Shown here one piece after another: positions 51,115 to 62,029 of a stretch of 64,000 nucleotides of DNA (positions are counted from its first letter, which is position 1; every line of letters starts with the position of its first letter). The notes under the pieces were generated by a model. It saw only the letters and a program-made list of their open reading frames with translations, was not told the DNA's origin and did no database searches. A program made the position numbers and the translations under genes. Origin of the DNA: Rhodanobacter sp. ANJX3. Lineage in GTDB: Bacteria; Pseudomonadota; Gammaproteobacteria; Xanthomonadales; Rhodanobacteraceae. The stretch covers positions 124,001-188,000 of the forward strand of contig NZ_JACHCM010000003.1 of the NCBI RefSeq assembly GCF_014200755.1, written 5' to 3'.

Positions 51115-52194
51115 ATGAGTTTCATGGAACCGCACGATCGCGCCGCCGCCCGCCTGGCCTGGACCCGGGCCACCTTGCACGATGATTCGCTGACGCTCGA
51201 ATCCGCCTCGGCCGACGCCAGCTTCCGCAGCTACTGGCGCACGCATCACCAGGGCCGCAGCTGGATCGTGATGGACTCGCCGCCCGCGCTTGAAGATCCG
51301 CGCCCATGGCTGGCGCTCGGCGCGAAACTCGCTGCCGCCGGCGTGCACGTACCGGCGGTTCACGCGCACGATTTGCAGCAGGGTTTTCTGCTGATCGAGG
51401 ACCTGGGCCATCGGTTGTATCTATCCGAATTGCGCGACGACAACGCGGACGCGCTGTATGGCGCCGCCATGGATGCACTGCAGCGCATGCAGGAGCGCGT
51501 CGACACCGCCGACTTGCCGCGCTTCGATCGTGCGCTCGTGCTGCAGGGCCTGGAGATCATGCCCGTCTGGTTTCTCGAACGGCATCTCGGAAGCGCGCCC
51601 GACGCCGCCGAACGGACAACGCTGGACGCCGCGTTCGAGCTTATCGCACGCAATCACGAAGAGCAGCCGCACGGTTTCGTGCACCGGGATTTTCACAGCC
51701 GCAATCTGCTGGTGATCGAATCCGACGACGCGCCAGAAAATATCGGCGACCGACTCGATCATCCTGGGATTATTGCGTCTGAGCTCCTAAGCCCTGGGAT
51801 TATCGACTTCCAGGGCGCCCTCCACGGCCCGCTGACCTACGACCTCGCCTCGCTGCTGCGCGACGCCTATATCGTGTGGCCACACGCGCGCGTCGATGCC
51901 TGGGTCGAGTCCTACCGTCAGCGCCTAGTGGCCGCTGGACGCATCGACAGCAGCGTGGATCGGGCACGCTTTCTGCGCTGGTTCGACCTGACCGGGCTGC
52001 AGCGCCATCTGCGCGTGCTCGGCCAGTTCTATCGGCTGTGGTATCGCGACGGCAAAGCGGGCTACCTGGCCGACGTGCCGCGCGTCTACGACTACGTGAT
52101 CGGCGTGGCGAATCGTTATCCCGAACTCGCCGACCTCGCGGCGTTGCTGCAGCGACGTGTCGGCCAGCGCGACCTGCGCACGGCGAACGACTGA
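51115..52194 (+). CDS. amgK: AmgK-like anomeric MurNAc/GlcNAc kinase
   Basis: 359 residues from ATG 51115 (ATG 51124 is the alternative). APH-fold phosphotransferase: ATP loop ASFRSYWRTH, catalytic HRDFHSRNLLVI, and metal-binding IDFQGALHGPLTYDLASLLRDAY, the latter characteristic of AmgK. Phosphorylates recycled MurNAc at C1 ahead of MurU. A 30-base period repeat (CCTGGGATTAT at 51763 and 51793) expands the loop between the catalytic and metal motifs by about 20 residues compared with the usual short linker. Overlaps murU by one base (TGATG). Confidence 0.9.
   Translation: MSFMEPHDRAAARLAWTRATLHDDSLTLESASADASFRSYWRTHHQGRSWIVMDSPPALEDPRPWLALGAKLAAAGVHVPAVHAHDLQQGFLLIEDLGHRLYLSELRDDNADALYGAAMDALQRMQERVDTADLPRFDRALVLQGLEIMPVWFLERHLGSAPDAAERTTLDAAFELIARNHEEQPHGFVHRDFHSRNLLVIESDDAPENIGDRLDHPGIIASELLSPGIIDFQGALHGPLTYDLASLLRDAYIVWPHARVDAWVESYRQRLVAAGRIDSSVDRARFLRWFDLTGLQRHLRVLGQFYRLWYRDGKAGYLADVPRVYDYVIGVANRYPELADLAALLQRRVGQRDLRTAND
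51763..51803 (+). repeat. 11-bp direct repeat, 30-base period, inside amgK
   Basis: CCTGGGATTAT at 51763-51773 and again at 51793-51803, exactly 30 bases apart, encodes PGII twice (PGIIASELLSPGIIDF). The segment between is richer in A/T than the rest of the gene and inserts an extra loop in frame. It looks like a small insertion or duplication event that kept the reading frame. Confidence 0.8.
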
Positions 52195-52862
52195 TGAGAC
52201 ATGCGCTGATCTTTGCCGCCGGCCTCGGCGAACGCATGCGTCCACTCACCGACCGCACGCCGAAGCCGCTGTTGCCGGTCGGCGGCAAACCGCTGATCGA
52301 GTGGCATCTGGAAAAGCTCGCCGCTGCTGGCGTGCACTACGTGGTGATCAACACCTCGCATCTGGCCGATCAATTTCCCGACGCGCTGGGCGACGGTTCG
52401 CGCTGGGGCTTGCGCATCCGCTACGCCTACGAAGGGCCAACGCCGCTGGAAACCGGCGGCGGCATGCTCAACGCGTTGCCCTTGCTGGGAAGCGAACCGT
52501 TTATCGCGATCAGTGCGGACATCTGGAGCGCGTACGACTACGCCACGCTGCCGGTCGAGCCGGCAGGCCACGCGCATCTGGTGATGGTACCCAACCCATC
52601 CTGGTATCCGCGGGGCGATTTCGTGTTGCAGCAGAACAAGCTGCACGCCGATGGCGACGGTGAACGCCTGACTTTCGGCAACATCGGTGTCTACCGCCCG
52701 GCACTGGTTCGCGGCCATGCCCAAGGACGCTTCAAGCTTCTACCGCTCTACCAGCAGGCCATGCGCGAGCAGCAGCTCGCCGGCGAACGCTACGACGGTG
52801 ACTGGTGGAATGTCGGCAATCCGCAGCAGCTCGCCGAACTGGATGCCCATTTGCGCGGCTGA
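52194..52862 (+). CDS. murU: MurU-like N-acetylmuramate-1-phosphate uridylyltransferase
   Basis: 222 residues. Nucleotidyltransferase signature AAGLGERMRPLTDRTPKPLLPVGGKPL, substrate loop YEGPTPLETGGGMLNALPLL and C-terminal DGDWWNVGNPQQLAELD. Converts MurNAc-1-P plus UTP to UDP-MurNAc, allowing peptidoglycan recycling that bypasses MurA and so gives intrinsic fosfomycin tolerance. Directly coupled to amgK, as in Pseudomonas and relatives. Confidence 0.92.
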   Translation: MRHALIFAAGLGERMRPLTDRTPKPLLPVGGKPLIEWHLEKLAAAGVHYVVINTSHLADQFPDALGDGSRWGLRIRYAYEGPTPLETGGGMLNALPLLGSEPFIAISADIWSAYDYATLPVEPAGHAHLVMVPNPSWYPRGDFVLQQNKLHADGDGERLTFGNIGVYRPALVRGHAQGRFKLLPLYQQAMREQQLAGERYDGDWWNVGNPQQLAELDAHLRG

Positions 52863-52932
52863 CCCGGCACCGGCCTCCACCGCGACCACGTTCCGACACA
52901 CGTCGACGGAGGTCGCGCGCATCAGTATCCCG

Positions 52933-54045
52933 CTAACGGGACGACTTCGGTCCTATCGCTTGGACAATCGGTGAAATCGTCGGCAGCGACGGCAACGATG
53001 CACCCGGCGCTACGGCGTCAGCTGGTGGGTGGGTCAGAGGAATAATCACCGACACCGGCTCGATCGCCGGAGTCCGGTTCCCCATACGCTGCGGCGGCGC
53101 GGCGTTTGGCGCGGCCGGGGCGGCAGTGGGCGCGGCATTCAGTCCCGCCGTCTCCGGCGAGGAGGCCGCGTCGGATGCCTCCTTGTTCATCACGATCAGG
53201 CTGATGCGGCGATTGAACGGCGCATCCGGATGCTGCTGGTCGAATGGCACGGAGTCGGCCAGTCCCACGACGCGCGCGACCTTGTCCACCGCCATGCCGC
53301 CGGATAACAGGGCGCGGCGCGCCGCATTGGCGCGATCGGCTGAGAGCTCCCAGTTGCCGTACTCACCGTCCCGGCTGTACGGCGTATTGTCGGTATGGCC
53401 CGAAATGCTGATCTTGTTCGGCACCTTGTTCACGAAGCCGGCCAGCTCGCGCAGAATCATCTCGCTGTAGGGCTTCATGTGATCGCTGGCGGTATCGAAC
53501 ATCGGCCGGTTCAATTTATCGACGATCTGGATGCGCAATCCTTCCGACGTGATATCGAGCAACAGCTGGTCCTTGAACGGCGCCAGTGCCTGGCTTTTCT
53601 GGATAGCCGCGTTCATCTGCGCCATCAGCTCTTCCAGCCGCGCCATGTCCTGAGCCCTGACGCGCTTCGAAATCTCCTGCGGCGATTTGTCGTTGCTGCT
53701 GGCCGCCGGTGCCGGTCCACTGTGCCGATCCTTGCCATGACCGTGCGACATATCCATCCCGCCGCCAAGCTTGATCGGGCTGTCGCTGGCGCCACCAGGG
53801 CCGGCCCGCCCGGGTGGCGCGATGGTCGCAGTTCCCGGTGTCATGCTCGGGTTCTTGAAATACTCGGAGATGGCCGCTTTCTGTTCGCGCGTACCCTGTC
53901 CCAGGATCCACATCACCAAAAAGAAAGCCATCATCGCGGTCATGAAATCCGCATAGGCCACCTTCCATTCACCGCCATGGTGCACGCCGTGCACGCGTTT
54001 GATTTTGCGCACGATGATGGAGGGCTGGCTATCGTGCTCGCTCAT
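52933..54045 (-). CDS. motB: Flagellar stator protein MotB
   Basis: 370 residues. Single N-terminal helix with the proton-carrying Asp D33 in VAYADFMTAMMAFFLVMWILG, a plug/linker region, and a C-terminal OmpA-like peptidoglycan-binding domain (ISISGHTDNTPYSRDGEYG, NWELSADRANAARRALL, VGLADSVPF). A Pro/Ala-rich tail of about 70 residues follows, longer than in E. coli MotB. Start overlaps motA by four bases. Confidence 0.93.
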   Translation of the reverse strand: MSEHDSQPSIIVRKIKRVHGVHHGGEWKVAYADFMTAMMAFFLVMWILGQGTREQKAAISEYFKNPSMTPGTATIAPPGRAGPGGASDSPIKLGGGMDMSHGHGKDRHSGPAPAASSNDKSPQEISKRVRAQDMARLEELMAQMNAAIQKSQALAPFKDQLLLDITSEGLRIQIVDKLNRPMFDTASDHMKPYSEMILRELAGFVNKVPNKISISGHTDNTPYSRDGEYGNWELSADRANAARRALLSGGMAVDKVARVVGLADSVPFDQQHPDAPFNRRISLIVMNKEASDAASSPETAGLNAAPTAAPAAPNAAPPQRMGNRTPAIEPVSVIIPLTHPPADAVAPGASLPSLPTISPIVQAIGPKSSR

Positions 54046-54911
54046 GCGCGTGTGCCCGCCCGGTCGCCCTTGAGGTGCTCATCGAAATCCTGAAAAGTCG
54101 GACGGCTCTGCGACGACAGCGCCTTGCGCGCAAACTCCACCGATACCTTGGGGTTGTAGGCACGCAGGTTGGCGATCAGTGCGACCTTGACGCACTCGAA
54201 CGCCTTGCCGTCCTCGTTCGTGCGGTTCTCCATGGCCGAGGCCAGCGGCCCGACGAAACCATAGCAAAGCAGAATGCCGACGAAGGTGCCCACCAGTGCG
54301 CCGGCGATGTGCTCGCCAATGGCCGAGGTGTCGCCATTGAGCGACGACATGGTGGTGACGATGCCGAGTACGGCAGCGACGATGCCGAAACCCGGCAACG
54401 CGTCGCCCAATCGATTGATGGCCTTCGACGGCGCCAGTGCATCGTGATGATGGGTTTCCAGCTCGTAGTCCAGCAGCGGCTCGAGCTCCTGCGCATTCAT
54501 GCTGCCGCTGACCATCAGGCGCAGGCAATCGGTGATGAAGTCGATCAGATGATGTTCCCGGATCAATCGCGGGTAGGCGGAAAATATCGGACTCGCATGC
54601 GGATCTTCGATATGTTCTTCAAGGCTGAGCAGGCCGCCTTTACGCATCGCGTTGAAAATATCGTAGAGCAGCGACAGCAGGTCTATGTAGTCCTCGCGCT
54701 TGTAGCGCGGCCCCTTGAAGAGACCCAGCAACTCGGAGCCTGCCGTCTTGACGATCTTCAATGGGTTCGCGATCAGAAAAGCGCCCAATGCCCCGCCGCA
54801 GATGATCAGCATCTCGTACGGCTGCCATAAGGCGAGCAAGTGACCGTGGGAAGCCAGATAGCCGCCAATGACACAACCCAAGACGACCAGCGTCCCGACA
54901 ATAACCAGCAT
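54042..54911 (-). CDS. motA: Flagellar stator protein MotA
   Basis: 289 residues, four helices (about 1-21, 30-52, 168-190, 200-222) with the large cytoplasmic loop between helices 2 and 3. The torque-generating region contains RLIREHHLIDFITDCLRLMVSG and the conserved Pro in LGDALPGFGIVAAVLGIV. Partner of MotB. A sigma-28 promoter 48 bases upstream matches flagellar late-gene control. Confidence 0.93.
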   Translation of the reverse strand: MLVIVGTLVVLGCVIGGYLASHGHLLALWQPYEMLIICGGALGAFLIANPLKIVKTAGSELLGLFKGPRYKREDYIDLLSLLYDIFNAMRKGGLLSLEEHIEDPHASPIFSAYPRLIREHHLIDFITDCLRLMVSGSMNAQELEPLLDYELETHHHDALAPSKAINRLGDALPGFGIVAAVLGIVTTMSSLNGDTSAIGEHIAGALVGTFVGILLCYGFVGPLASAMENRTNEDGKAFECVKVALIANLRAYNPKVSVEFARKALSSQSRPTFQDFDEHLKGDRAGTRA

Positions 54912-54959
54912 GATGCACTGCCCCGAAAACGGAAAAGTCCGTTTTTTCTTACCAAGGAC

Positions 54960-54986
54960 TTATCGGCTAGCGCGACCACAAGTTGA
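54960..54986 (-). promoter_or_regulatory. Sigma-28 (FliA) promoter of motAB
   Basis: On the minus strand TCAACTTG (54986-54979), 11-base spacer, GCCGATAA (54967-54960). The -10 matches the FliA consensus GCCGATAA exactly with the correct 11-base spacing; the -35 agrees at 5 of 8 positions with TAAAGTTT. Confidence 0.75.
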
Positions 54987-55043
54987 GGAGAATGCTGCGT
55001 TTGCAGCAACCACTTTCCAGGCCGCGATCCGGGCGCTGAAACG

Positions 55044-55073
55044 ACGAAGGCCCGGCTTGCGCCGGGCCTTCGT
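55044..55073 (-). terminator. Hairpin terminator after secF
   Basis: ACGAAGGCCCGGC (55044-55056), loop TTGC, GCCGGGCCTTCGT (55061-55073): a perfect 13-bp stem 24 bases past the secF stop on the minus strand. The U-tract is weak. Confidence 0.75.
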
Positions 55074-55096
55074 GATGTCCCGCAACGCGTTGCCTA

Positions 55097-56059
55097 TCAG
55101 GGCCGACGCGCCAGCTCCGGGTTCTCGCGGGTCACCGGCATCAGATCCTTTTTCGACACGCCCAGCCACAGCAGGATCGGGCTGGCCACGAAGATCGACG
55201 ACAGCGTACCGACCAGAATGCCGATCAGCATGGTCACGGCAAAACCGTGCACCGCGGTGCCGCCGAAAAAGAACAGCGCGGCCATGGTGATGCTGGTAAA
55301 CAGCGAGGTGATGATGGTTCGCGACAACGTATTGTTGATCGAGCGGTTGAGAATTTCTTCCGGTTCGGCCTTGCGCGCCAGGCGGAACAGCTCGCGGATA
55401 CGATCGAACACCACTACCTTGTCGTTGATCGAATAACCGATCACCGCCAGCACGGAGGCCAGCACGGTCATGTCGAACTCGCGCTGCACCAGGGCCAGGA
55501 TGCCCAACGTCACCAGCACGTCGTGAAACTCGGTCACGATGGCAGCGAAGGCGAAGCGGCGCTCGAAGCGAATGCCCAGGTAGAAGCCGATGCCCAGCAC
55601 CACGAAAAGCGCCGCCCACAGGCCATCGCTGCGCAGCTCCGCACCGACTTCGGCACTGACGAAGTCCTTGCTCTTCACCTTCGCATCCGAACGCGCCGCC
55701 TGCAGCATCTTGATAACGTCGGCGGATATGCGATCGAGGTTGACCTTGCCATCGGCCTGGACCGAGGCCGGATCGTCCTTGGGTTGCATGCGGATCGACA
55801 CTTCGCGCGTACCGCCCAGGCTCTGCACGATCGGATTCTCGACGCCGCCCTTGGCCAGCGCAGCGCGCACGTCGTTGATCTGCACCGGCTGATCGTAGTC
55901 CACGACCAGCGACACGCCGCCGTTGAAATCCAGGCCGTAGTTGAGGCCCTTGGTCGCGATCAGCACTATCGAGGCAATCATCAGAAACGCGGCAATCGCG
56001 ATGCTGAACTTGCGCATGCCGAGGAAGTTGACGTTGCTGTTGTGATTGAAAATTTCCAT
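55097..56059 (-). CDS. secF: SecF protein-export subunit
   Basis: 320 residues with six helices. Conserved SecF pieces: LNYGLDFNGGVSLVVDYDQP (D1), FVVLGIGFYLGIRFERRFAFAAIV, TVLASVLAVIGYSINDKVVVFDRIRE (D6) and FFGGTAVHGFAVTMLIGILVGTLSSIF. Works with SecD to pull translocated proteins using the proton motive force. Downstream of secD in the standard order. Confidence 0.95.
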   Translation of the reverse strand: MEIFNHNSNVNFLGMRKFSIAIAAFLMIASIVLIATKGLNYGLDFNGGVSLVVDYDQPVQINDVRAALAKGGVENPIVQSLGGTREVSIRMQPKDDPASVQADGKVNLDRISADVIKMLQAARSDAKVKSKDFVSAEVGAELRSDGLWAALFVVLGIGFYLGIRFERRFAFAAIVTEFHDVLVTLGILALVQREFDMTVLASVLAVIGYSINDKVVVFDRIRELFRLARKAEPEEILNRSINNTLSRTIITSLFTSITMAALFFFGGTAVHGFAVTMLIGILVGTLSSIFVASPILLWLGVSKKDLMPVTRENPELARRP

Positions 56060-56068
56060 TGCGATTCC

Positions 56069-57952
56069 TCAGACCGACAGCGTCTTGAGCTTGCGGTGGC
56101 CGTGGATCAGCGCAGTAAACGCGTGGGTCAACGTTACCGAGGTGAACAGCGAGGTCAGGATGCCGATCATCAACGTCACGCCGAAGCCCCTGATCGCGCC
56201 GGTACCCATGGTGGTCAGCGCCAGCGCGGCGATCAGATGGGTGACGTTGGCATCGAGAATCGTGGCCCAGGCTTTTTCATAACCTGCGCGGATCGACGCG
56301 TGCGGACTCGAACCGTTACGCAGCTCCTCGCGGATGCGTTCGCAGATCAGCACGTTCGCATCGATGGCCATGCCCAGCGTCAGCACGATACCGGCGATGC
56401 CGGGCATGGTCAGCGTGACGCCGATCAGCGACATCACCGCCACCAGGATTACCAGGTTGAAGAACAGCGCAATATCGGCCACCAGGCCGAACAGCTTGTA
56501 GTAAATCGCGGCGGCCAGCAGCACCAGGCCCAGGCCCAGCATCACCGCCATAAAGCCCTTGTTGATATTGTCCGCGCCCAGGCTGGCACCGATCACACCC
56601 TCTTCGACGATATCGACCGGCGCGGCAAGCGCACCGCCCTTGAGCAGCAGCGCAAGATCGGAAGCATCTTTCAAGCTGGCCAAACCGTTGGTCTCGAACT
56701 GCCGGCTGAAAGGGCTGGAGATGGTCGCGTCGTTGATCACCGACTCGGTGTCTTTGGACGTGCGCACTTCCTTGCCGTCGACGATCTTGGTTTCGGTGAC
56801 GCGCTCGACGTAGACCACCGCCATCGGCTTGCCGACGTTGGCGTTGGTGAAGTCGCCCATCTTCTTGGCGCCCGCGGCGTTCAACGTCACGCTGACGTTC
56901 GGCGTGCCGTTGCGCGTATCGGTGCCCGACGCCGCATCGACCAGCTGGCTGCCGGTGACGATCACGCGTTTGCTGACCAGGACCGGGGTGCGGGTGTCAC
57001 GCATGTAATAGAGGTTGGCGTCTGGTGGAATGCTGCCCGTGCGCATCGCTTCCTGCGCCTGCGGGTCGCCGGGAAAGCCGATGCCCGCGCGGTATTCCAG
57101 CGTGGCGGTGGCGCCGATCAGCTTCTTGGCTTCGGTCGCATCTTGCACGCCGGCCAGTTCCACCACGATGCGGCTGTCGCCCTGCTGCTGGATCAGAGGC
57201 TCGGACACGCCGAGCGCATTGATGCGGTTGCGCAGCGTGCTGAGGTTCTGCTGGATCGCGCTGCGCGAGAGGTCGCGCAGCTTGTCTGGCTTGATCACCG
57301 CGTTGAGCAGAAAGCGATCGCCCGTACTGCTGCCGTTGGACACGATGATGTCGGTGAATTCGTTGGCGATCGCGTCGGACGCCTTGCTGCGATCGTCGGC
57401 CGAACGCAGAATCACGGCGATGCCCTGACCGGCGACCGGGTTGCGTGCCACCGACTCGTAGCGAATGTTCTTCTGCTGCAGCAGCGCGCGGATATCGTCG
57501 GCATAGCTGGTTTCCTGCTTGTCGACGATGCCGCTCTGATCCACCTGCATCAGAAAGTGCACGCCGCCCTGCAGATCCAGGCCCAGCGGCATCGAGCGCG
57601 CGCCGATCGCGCGCAGCCAGCCCGGCACGGTCGACTGCAGCTTGAATGCGGTGGAGTAACCGTCGCCCAGGGCCGTCTTGATCGCATCGGCGGCGCTTTT
57701 CTGCGTATCGCCATTGCCGAAGGTGGCGATCAGGTTGTCGCCCTGCACACTCACGCTGGTGGCAGCGATGTGCTGCGCCGCGAGCGCCGCGGTCACCTTC
57801 TGCTGAATCGACTGATCGATCGGCGCGCTGCCGCGGTTGGCGCTGACCTGCACGGCGGCCACCGGGAAAAAGGCGTTCGGCAAGGCGTAGAGGACGCCGA
57901 ACAACATCACTATCGCGACCAGCGCGTATTTCCAGCGGGGAAAATCACTCAT
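56069..57952 (-). CDS. secD: SecD protein-export subunit
   Basis: 627 residues from ATG 57952 (MSDFPRWKYALVAIV); an ATG at 57961 would add three residues. Large periplasmic P1 domain (LGLDLQGGVHFLMQVD at its start), then six helices with EEGVIGASLGADNINKGF and IDANVLICERIREELRNG. Length is usual for xanthomonad SecD. Forms the SecDF motor with SecF. Confidence 0.95.
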   Translation of the reverse strand: MSDFPRWKYALVAIVMLFGVLYALPNAFFPVAAVQVSANRGSAPIDQSIQQKVTAALAAQHIAATSVSVQGDNLIATFGNGDTQKSAADAIKTALGDGYSTAFKLQSTVPGWLRAIGARSMPLGLDLQGGVHFLMQVDQSGIVDKQETSYADDIRALLQQKNIRYESVARNPVAGQGIAVILRSADDRSKASDAIANEFTDIIVSNGSSTGDRFLLNAVIKPDKLRDLSRSAIQQNLSTLRNRINALGVSEPLIQQQGDSRIVVELAGVQDATEAKKLIGATATLEYRAGIGFPGDPQAQEAMRTGSIPPDANLYYMRDTRTPVLVSKRVIVTGSQLVDAASGTDTRNGTPNVSVTLNAAGAKKMGDFTNANVGKPMAVVYVERVTETKIVDGKEVRTSKDTESVINDATISSPFSRQFETNGLASLKDASDLALLLKGGALAAPVDIVEEGVIGASLGADNINKGFMAVMLGLGLVLLAAAIYYKLFGLVADIALFFNLVILVAVMSLIGVTLTMPGIAGIVLTLGMAIDANVLICERIREELRNGSSPHASIRAGYEKAWATILDANVTHLIAALALTTMGTGAIRGFGVTLMIGILTSLFTSVTLTHAFTALIHGHRKLKTLSV

Positions 57953-58079
57953 GCCTTGCATCCATCAGATAGCGTCCATCGAAGCCGCAGCAACCAGCCG
58001 GCGGTGTTAGCGAACATCGGAAAACATCCCGTGAAAAGCAGCCCCCAAAGCGGCCGGACCGAAGCCCGGCATCCGTCGA

Positions 58080-58418
58080 TCAGACGGACTTCAGCGAACC
58101 CTTGGGCAGCACCTGCGACACCGAACCCTTCTGCACCTTGACCACCACATTGGTGGCGATTTCGACGCTGATAAAAGTTTCACCGACCTCGTCGATACGG
58201 CCGGCAATGCCGCCATTGGTCACCACTTCGTCGCCCTTGGCCAGCGCCGACAGCATGGTGCGCAGCTCTTTCTGACGCTTCATCTGCGGGCGGATCATCA
58301 GAAAATAGAACACGCCAAACAGCACGATGATCGGCAGAAAGGTCAGGATCGGATTGCCTGCGGCAGGCGCGACAGCGGGCGCAGCCTGGGCAAGCACGAA
58401 CGGGATCGAAAACGTCAT
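58080..58418 (-). CDS. yajC: YajC preprotein translocase accessory subunit
   Basis: 112 residues. One membrane helix (LTFLPIIVLFGVFYFLMIRPQMKR) followed by the YajC soluble domain with GDEVVTNGGIAGRIDEVGETFISVEIA. Associates with SecDF. Occupies the expected place between tgt and secD; 128 bases separate it from secD. Confidence 0.95.
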   Translation of the reverse strand: MTFSIPFVLAQAAPAVAPAAGNPILTFLPIIVLFGVFYFLMIRPQMKRQKELRTMLSALAKGDEVVTNGGIAGRIDEVGETFISVEIATNVVVKVQKGSVSQVLPKGSLKSV

Positions 58419-58497
58419 TGGGTCTGTCTCGCAAGTGGTGGCGCAGCCCGAGAAGTCAGCTGCCGCCGGTCAAAGATCAACGATTATGCCATGCACC

Positions 58498-58519
58498 CCC
58501 CAGCCGTGCACGGCTGGGG
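58498..58519. repeat. 22-bp perfect palindrome between tgt and yajC
   Basis: CCCCAGCCGTGCACGGCTGGGG, a perfect palindrome without loop, in the 233-base gap after tgt on the minus strand. It could act as a transcript-stabilising or attenuating hairpin between tgt and yajC, or a protein-binding site. No T-run follows. Confidence 0.7.
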
Positions 58520-58651
58520 CGCCTCGGTACCGGGCACGGACCGGGTAACGGCGGAACCTTCCAGCCCAGCGGGCGCTCGCCGGACGGAGCCTTTCCCTGC
58601 GACTCGTACCAACCGCAAAAGTTCGCCAGGCATGAGCGCCCAGCGGTTCGT

Positions 58652-60452
<1,801 letters not shown>

Positions 60453-60588
60453 GGTGTTTCCTGCTCATTCGGTTCGAAGATCAGAGCCGCGCGCTCTGAT
60501 GAAGGACTGTCGCGCCATTGTGCATACGGCACGTCGACAGCGCGTTGGCGAGCGCCGATAGTGACGCCAATTCTTCCGGGAGCACCCC

Positions 60589-60870
60589 ATGAAAAAACTG
60601 ACAGCTATGTGCATGGCGTTCACCGCAGCGCTGTTTTGGTTCGGCACCTCGCTGGCCGACCCACCCGACAACGGCTGGCTCAGCGCGGCGGAAGTCACGC
60701 AAAAGCTCGACGCGCAGGGTTTCAAGCATGTGCAGGCCCTTCAGGCCGTGCACGGCCACTGGGAGGGCGAGGCGTTCCAGAACGGCCAGTTGGTCAAGTT
60801 CCACGCCGACGCCAAAACTGGTCAGGTGACGTTTGAAAAAGCCAAGGACAACGCCAGAGGCAACAACTGA
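60589..60870 (+). CDS. Small exported PepSY-like protein
   Basis: 93 residues with a signal peptide (MKKLTAMCMAFTAALFWFG, to about residue 23). The rest reads like one PepSY domain: LSAAEVTQKLDAQGFKHVQ, HWEGEAFQNGQLVKFHADAKTGQV. Such proteins bind or inhibit periplasmic peptidases or act in signalling. Ribosome-binding site GGGAG seven bases upstream. It is on the plus strand, opposite to queA and tgt. Confidence 0.8.
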   Translation: MKKLTAMCMAFTAALFWFGTSLADPPDNGWLSAAEVTQKLDAQGFKHVQALQAVHGHWEGEAFQNGQLVKFHADAKTGQVTFEKAKDNARGNN

Positions 60871-60879
60871 CGCGTCGAC

Positions 60880-61911
60880 TTACCTGCCCTTCGGCAGAAT
60901 CAGCATCGCGTCGCCGTAGGAGAAAAAGCGATAACGCTGCGCCACCGCATGGCGGTAGGACTCCAGGATGAACTCGCGTCCTGCCAGCGCTGATACCAGC
61001 ATCAGCAGGGTCGACTGCGGCAGATGGAAATTGGTCACCAGCGCATCGACGCTGGTGATGCGGTAGCCGGGGAAGATGAAGATCTGGGTTTCGCCCGCAA
61101 ATGGCTGAAGTTCGCCATCGCGGGTCGCACTCTCCAGCGCGCGCACCACCGTGGTGCCCACGGCCACGACGCGACCGCCCGCGGCGCGCGTGCGGCGGAT
61201 CTTTTCCACCAGCGCCGCGCCGACGTTGAGCCACTCGCGATGCATCACATGATCGCGCACGTCGTCAGCGCGCATCGGCTGAAACGTGCCGGCGCCCACG
61301 TGCAGGGTTACGTAGCCAAAGTCGACGCCCTTGTCGCGCAGCGTCGCCAGCATCGCCTCGTCGAAATGCAGGCCGGCGGTGGGCGCCGCCACTGCACCGG
61401 GCTCGCGCGCGTACACCGTCTGATAGCGCTCCATGTCGCTGGCGTCAGCATGCCGCTCGATGTATGGCGGCAGCGGCATCTCGCCCAGCTTCAGCAGCAG
61501 CTTTTCCAGCGGCTCGGGCGATTCGAAGCGCAGCCTAAAGAACGCATCGTCCCGCCCCAGCACGGTGGCAAAGCTGCCGTCGGCCAGCTCGATCCGTGCG
61601 CCCTCTTTCGGCTTTTTGCTGACGCCTAGCTGCACCGTGGCCTCGTGCGCGCCGGTGACGCGCTCGATCAAAATCTCCACCGCGCCGCCCGTGCCTTTGC
61701 GCCCGTATAGACGCGCCGGCAGCACGCGGGTGTCGTTGAACACCAGCAGATCGCCCGGCTGTAAAAAGTCGGGCAGCTCGCGAAACAGGCGATCCTCGCG
61801 CGTGCCGTTCTGCGCATCGAGCAGCAGCAAGCGGCTGGCCGAGCGCTCGGCCAGCGGCGCTTGCGCGATCAGCTCGGGCGGTAACTCAAAATCGAAATCG
61901 GACTTCTTCAC
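60880..61911 (-). CDS. queA: S-adenosylmethionine:tRNA ribosyltransferase-isomerase (queuosine synthesis)
   Basis: 343 residues. QueA motifs: [45 protein letters not shown] and [18 protein letters not shown]; the C-terminus ends [10 protein letters not shown]. Transfers the ribosyl part of SAM to preQ1-tRNA, the step after Tgt. Here separated from tgt by two unrelated genes, one on the opposite strand. Confidence 0.95.
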   Translation of the reverse strand: MKKSDFDFELPPELIAQAPLAERSASRLLLLDAQNGTREDRLFRELPDFLQPGDLLVFNDTRVLPARLYGRKGTGGAVEILIERVTGAHEATVQLGVSKKPKEGARIELADGSFATVLGRDDAFFRLRFESPEPLEKLLLKLGEMPLPPYIERHADASDMERYQTVYAREPGAVAAPTAGLHFDEAMLATLRDKGVDFGYVTLHVGAGTFQPMRADDVRDHVMHREWLNVGAALVEKIRRTRAAGGRVVAVGTTVVRALESATRDGELQPFAGETQIFIFPGYRITSVDALVTNFHLPQSTLLMLVSALAGREFILESYRHAVAQRYRFFSYGDAMLILPKGR

Positions 61912-62029
61912 GGTATGGACATTCTCGGGGCCGCTGCCGCTGGCAAAAAGGCGACGCTACGTCGATGACGAAGCGTTTGCAGCGCGCCATTATCGCGCAG
62001 CCGAAGCCTCTCGTCTTTTGCCCGCCCGC

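Noticed and set aside
51763-51803. CRISPR-like repeat
   Set aside because: Only two copies of 11 bases, inside a coding frame, with no spacer array and no cas genes.
55247-58141. Very long plus-strand open frame opposite secD/secF
   Set aside because: It is antisense to well-conserved secDF, has a His/Arg/Gln-rich composition with no domain, and exists because high-GC codon bias removes stops on the opposite strand.
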